Origin: Crystallibacter permensis
GTDB lineage: Bacteria; Actinomycetota; Actinomycetes; Actinomycetales; Micrococcaceae
NCBI RefSeq assembly: GCF_025960875.1
Contig: NZ_JAODLR010000002.1
Coordinates: 124,001 to 188,000 of the forward strand
DNA: 64,000 bases
Direction of reading: 5' to 3'
Below the pieces are notes generated by a model. The model was not told the DNA's origin, did no database searches, and saw only the letters and a program-made list of their open reading frames with translations. A program made the position numbers and the translations under genes. Below are positions 63,341-64,000 of the stretch, in pieces. Position 1 is the first letter of the stretch; every line of letters begins with the position of its first letter.

Positions 63341-63816
63341 GGTTGGCCTTCGGCCAGCGCTTTGAGCCGCTGGAGGCTTTGGGCCATGCCGGCGTGCATG
63401 ACTGCCCGCCGGTTCTTGTTTTCCTTGCTGCCGGACTGGATGATCCACCAACCGATCCGGGTGATCGGACGCACGACTTCATAGGATTCGGTTACCCGTG
63501 TCCCCGCTCCTTCCGGCTCAAACCGGTAGCGCCAGACCAGGGTACCGGCGAACGGTTCGGTTCGGGCAAAGGCGAACTCCCGGCCCGGCTCCGCCGTGGT
63601 GACCACCGGCTTATTGTGCCAGCTGGCCCGGCCGACCGTGTTGCGGGCCTTAAACCTCGCACCGACCTTGGGTCCTGAAGCGCCGTCAAGCCAAACGCAT
63701 TCGGCAACCTCCGGACTGTATTCAGGTGTTCTGGTGATGTCCGCGACGATGCCGTACACGGCCTCGGGAGCAGCGATGATGTACGTAGTGAGCTCGTCCC
63801 GGTCCAGAGTCTGCAC
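63334..63816 (-). CDS. SRPBCC family (polyketide cyclase-like) protein
   Basis: A 160-residue START/SRPBCC lipid-pocket protein: TTYIIAAPEAVYGIVADI, TPEYSPEVAECVWL, and a C-terminal helix KNRRAVMHAGMAQSLQRLKAL. It may bind a hydrophobic ligand. GTG at 63816 is preferred over TTG at 63831 because AAGGAG lies six bases before it. Confidence 0.82.
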   Translation of the reverse strand: MQTLDRDELTTYIIAAPEAVYGIVADITRTPEYSPEVAECVWLDGASGPKVGARFKARNTVGRASWHNKPVVTTAEPGREFAFARTEPFAGTLVWRYRFEPEGAGTRVTESYEVVRPITRIGWWIIQSGSKENKNRRAVMHAGMAQSLQRLKALAEGQPR

Positions 63817-63910
63817 AGCCAGCTCCTTCAAAGCCGCGCCCCGGGCGGGGCGCTAATGAAGTTCAGCATCCGCCTGCCGGGCAGTGCGGTCAAGGATTCC
63901 GGCAACACAA

Positions 63911-63949
63911 AGGCGGCGGCCCCGGGCACAATGCCCGAAACCGCCGCCT
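63911..63949 (-). terminator. Rho-independent-type terminator
   Basis: Stem AGGCGGCGG (63911-63919) pairs with CCGCCGCCT (63941-63949), with an inner GGGCA/TGCCC hairpin. On the minus strand it is followed by TTTGTGTT. It probably ends the transcript that enters the window from the right. Confidence 0.65.
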
Positions 63950-63966
63950 GGTGCTGCCGCTGAGTG

Positions 63967-64000
63967 CTACCGGATCCTGCTGGTTCCAGCGGCGGATCCT
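63967..64000 (-). CDS. Partial gene entering from the right edge
   Basis: The last minus-strand codons before a TAG at 63967-63969 read GSAAGTSRIR. Only the C-terminus lies in the window and it cannot be identified. The terminator just downstream supports it. Confidence 0.4.
   Translation of the reverse strand, partial: GSAAGTSRIR

Noticed and set aside
1-64000. CRISPR arrays, rRNA and tRNA genes
   Set aside because: No regularly spaced repeats, no 16S/23S-like stretches and no tRNA cloverleaf with a TTCGANTC loop were found by eye.

Overview
The window is high-GC DNA with actinobacterial gene content (LpqB-type lipoprotein, SCO4848-family membrane protein, DUF2505, DUF4383, SHOCT, VanZ, AI-2E permease). 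Frequent GTG/TTG starts and GGAGG-type ribosome sites fit. The overall style suggests a soil member of the Micrococcaceae (Arthrobacter-like); this is inferred from protein style, not from a marker gene. No rRNA, tRNA or CRISPR array was seen.

Left part (1-28.9 kb), mostly chromosomal background with small accessory blocks: a two-domain VOC protein, a secreted HExxH protein, a formate/nitrite-type channel, a methyltransferase, a GGDEF-EAL protein, a soluble GAF histidine kinase, deoC and nhaA. A four-gene SipW signal-peptidase operon with three alternate-signal exported proteins follows (10.3-12.5 kb). Beside it lie a degenerate HPt protein, an OmpR-type regulator and a six-TM histidine kinase, with repeated CTCAAGAT boxes between them. 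Next come VanZ, two M28 aminopeptidases, a UDP-glucose dehydrogenase followed closely by an HNH nuclease, a secreted M1-family protein whose catalytic Glu is Gln, several small conserved proteins, a TMEM175-like channel and a subtilase.

The centre (29.0-47.4 kb) is the most interesting part: a cluster that looks built to make two cationic homopoly(amino acids). The minus-strand module holds a Pls/PosA-type synthetase (A-T-transmembrane-tandem C), dapA, a membrane acyltransferase and a 47-residue protein. The plus-strand module holds an EctB-type diaminobutyrate aminotransferase, an aspartokinase with altered ACT residues, a second and different Pls/PosA-type synthetase, a second membrane acyltransferase, a phosphopantetheinyl transferase and a membrane-anchored M28 aminopeptidase. 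The simplest reading is that dapA feeds an epsilon-poly-lysine-type product, while aspartokinase plus the aminotransferase feed a poly-diaminobutyrate-type product. The transferase activates the carrier domains, and the acyltransferases and peptidase modify or degrade polymer outside the membrane. Between the modules lies an L,D-transpeptidase-like lipoprotein gene. A decayed copy of it, and of the 47-residue gene, sits at the right edge of the cluster, which points to duplication and rearrangement.

Right part (48-64 kb): an MFS exporter and ArsR metal sensor with a palindromic operator, a CopC-type protein with a neighbouring membrane protein, a third acyltransferase paralogue, the C-terminal remnant of a Tn3 transposase, a DUF1540 Cys-rich protein, PRC-barrel and DUF4383 stress-type proteins, a broken ZIP-like gene and an orphan LpqB-type lipoprotein. 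A TnpB element follows whose intact nuclease gene is translationally coupled to an unrecognised upstream gene; its 3' end carries strong RNA hairpins suggestive of an omega-RNA. The window ends with an AI-2E-type permease, small membrane proteins, an LssY-C protein and an SRPBCC protein.
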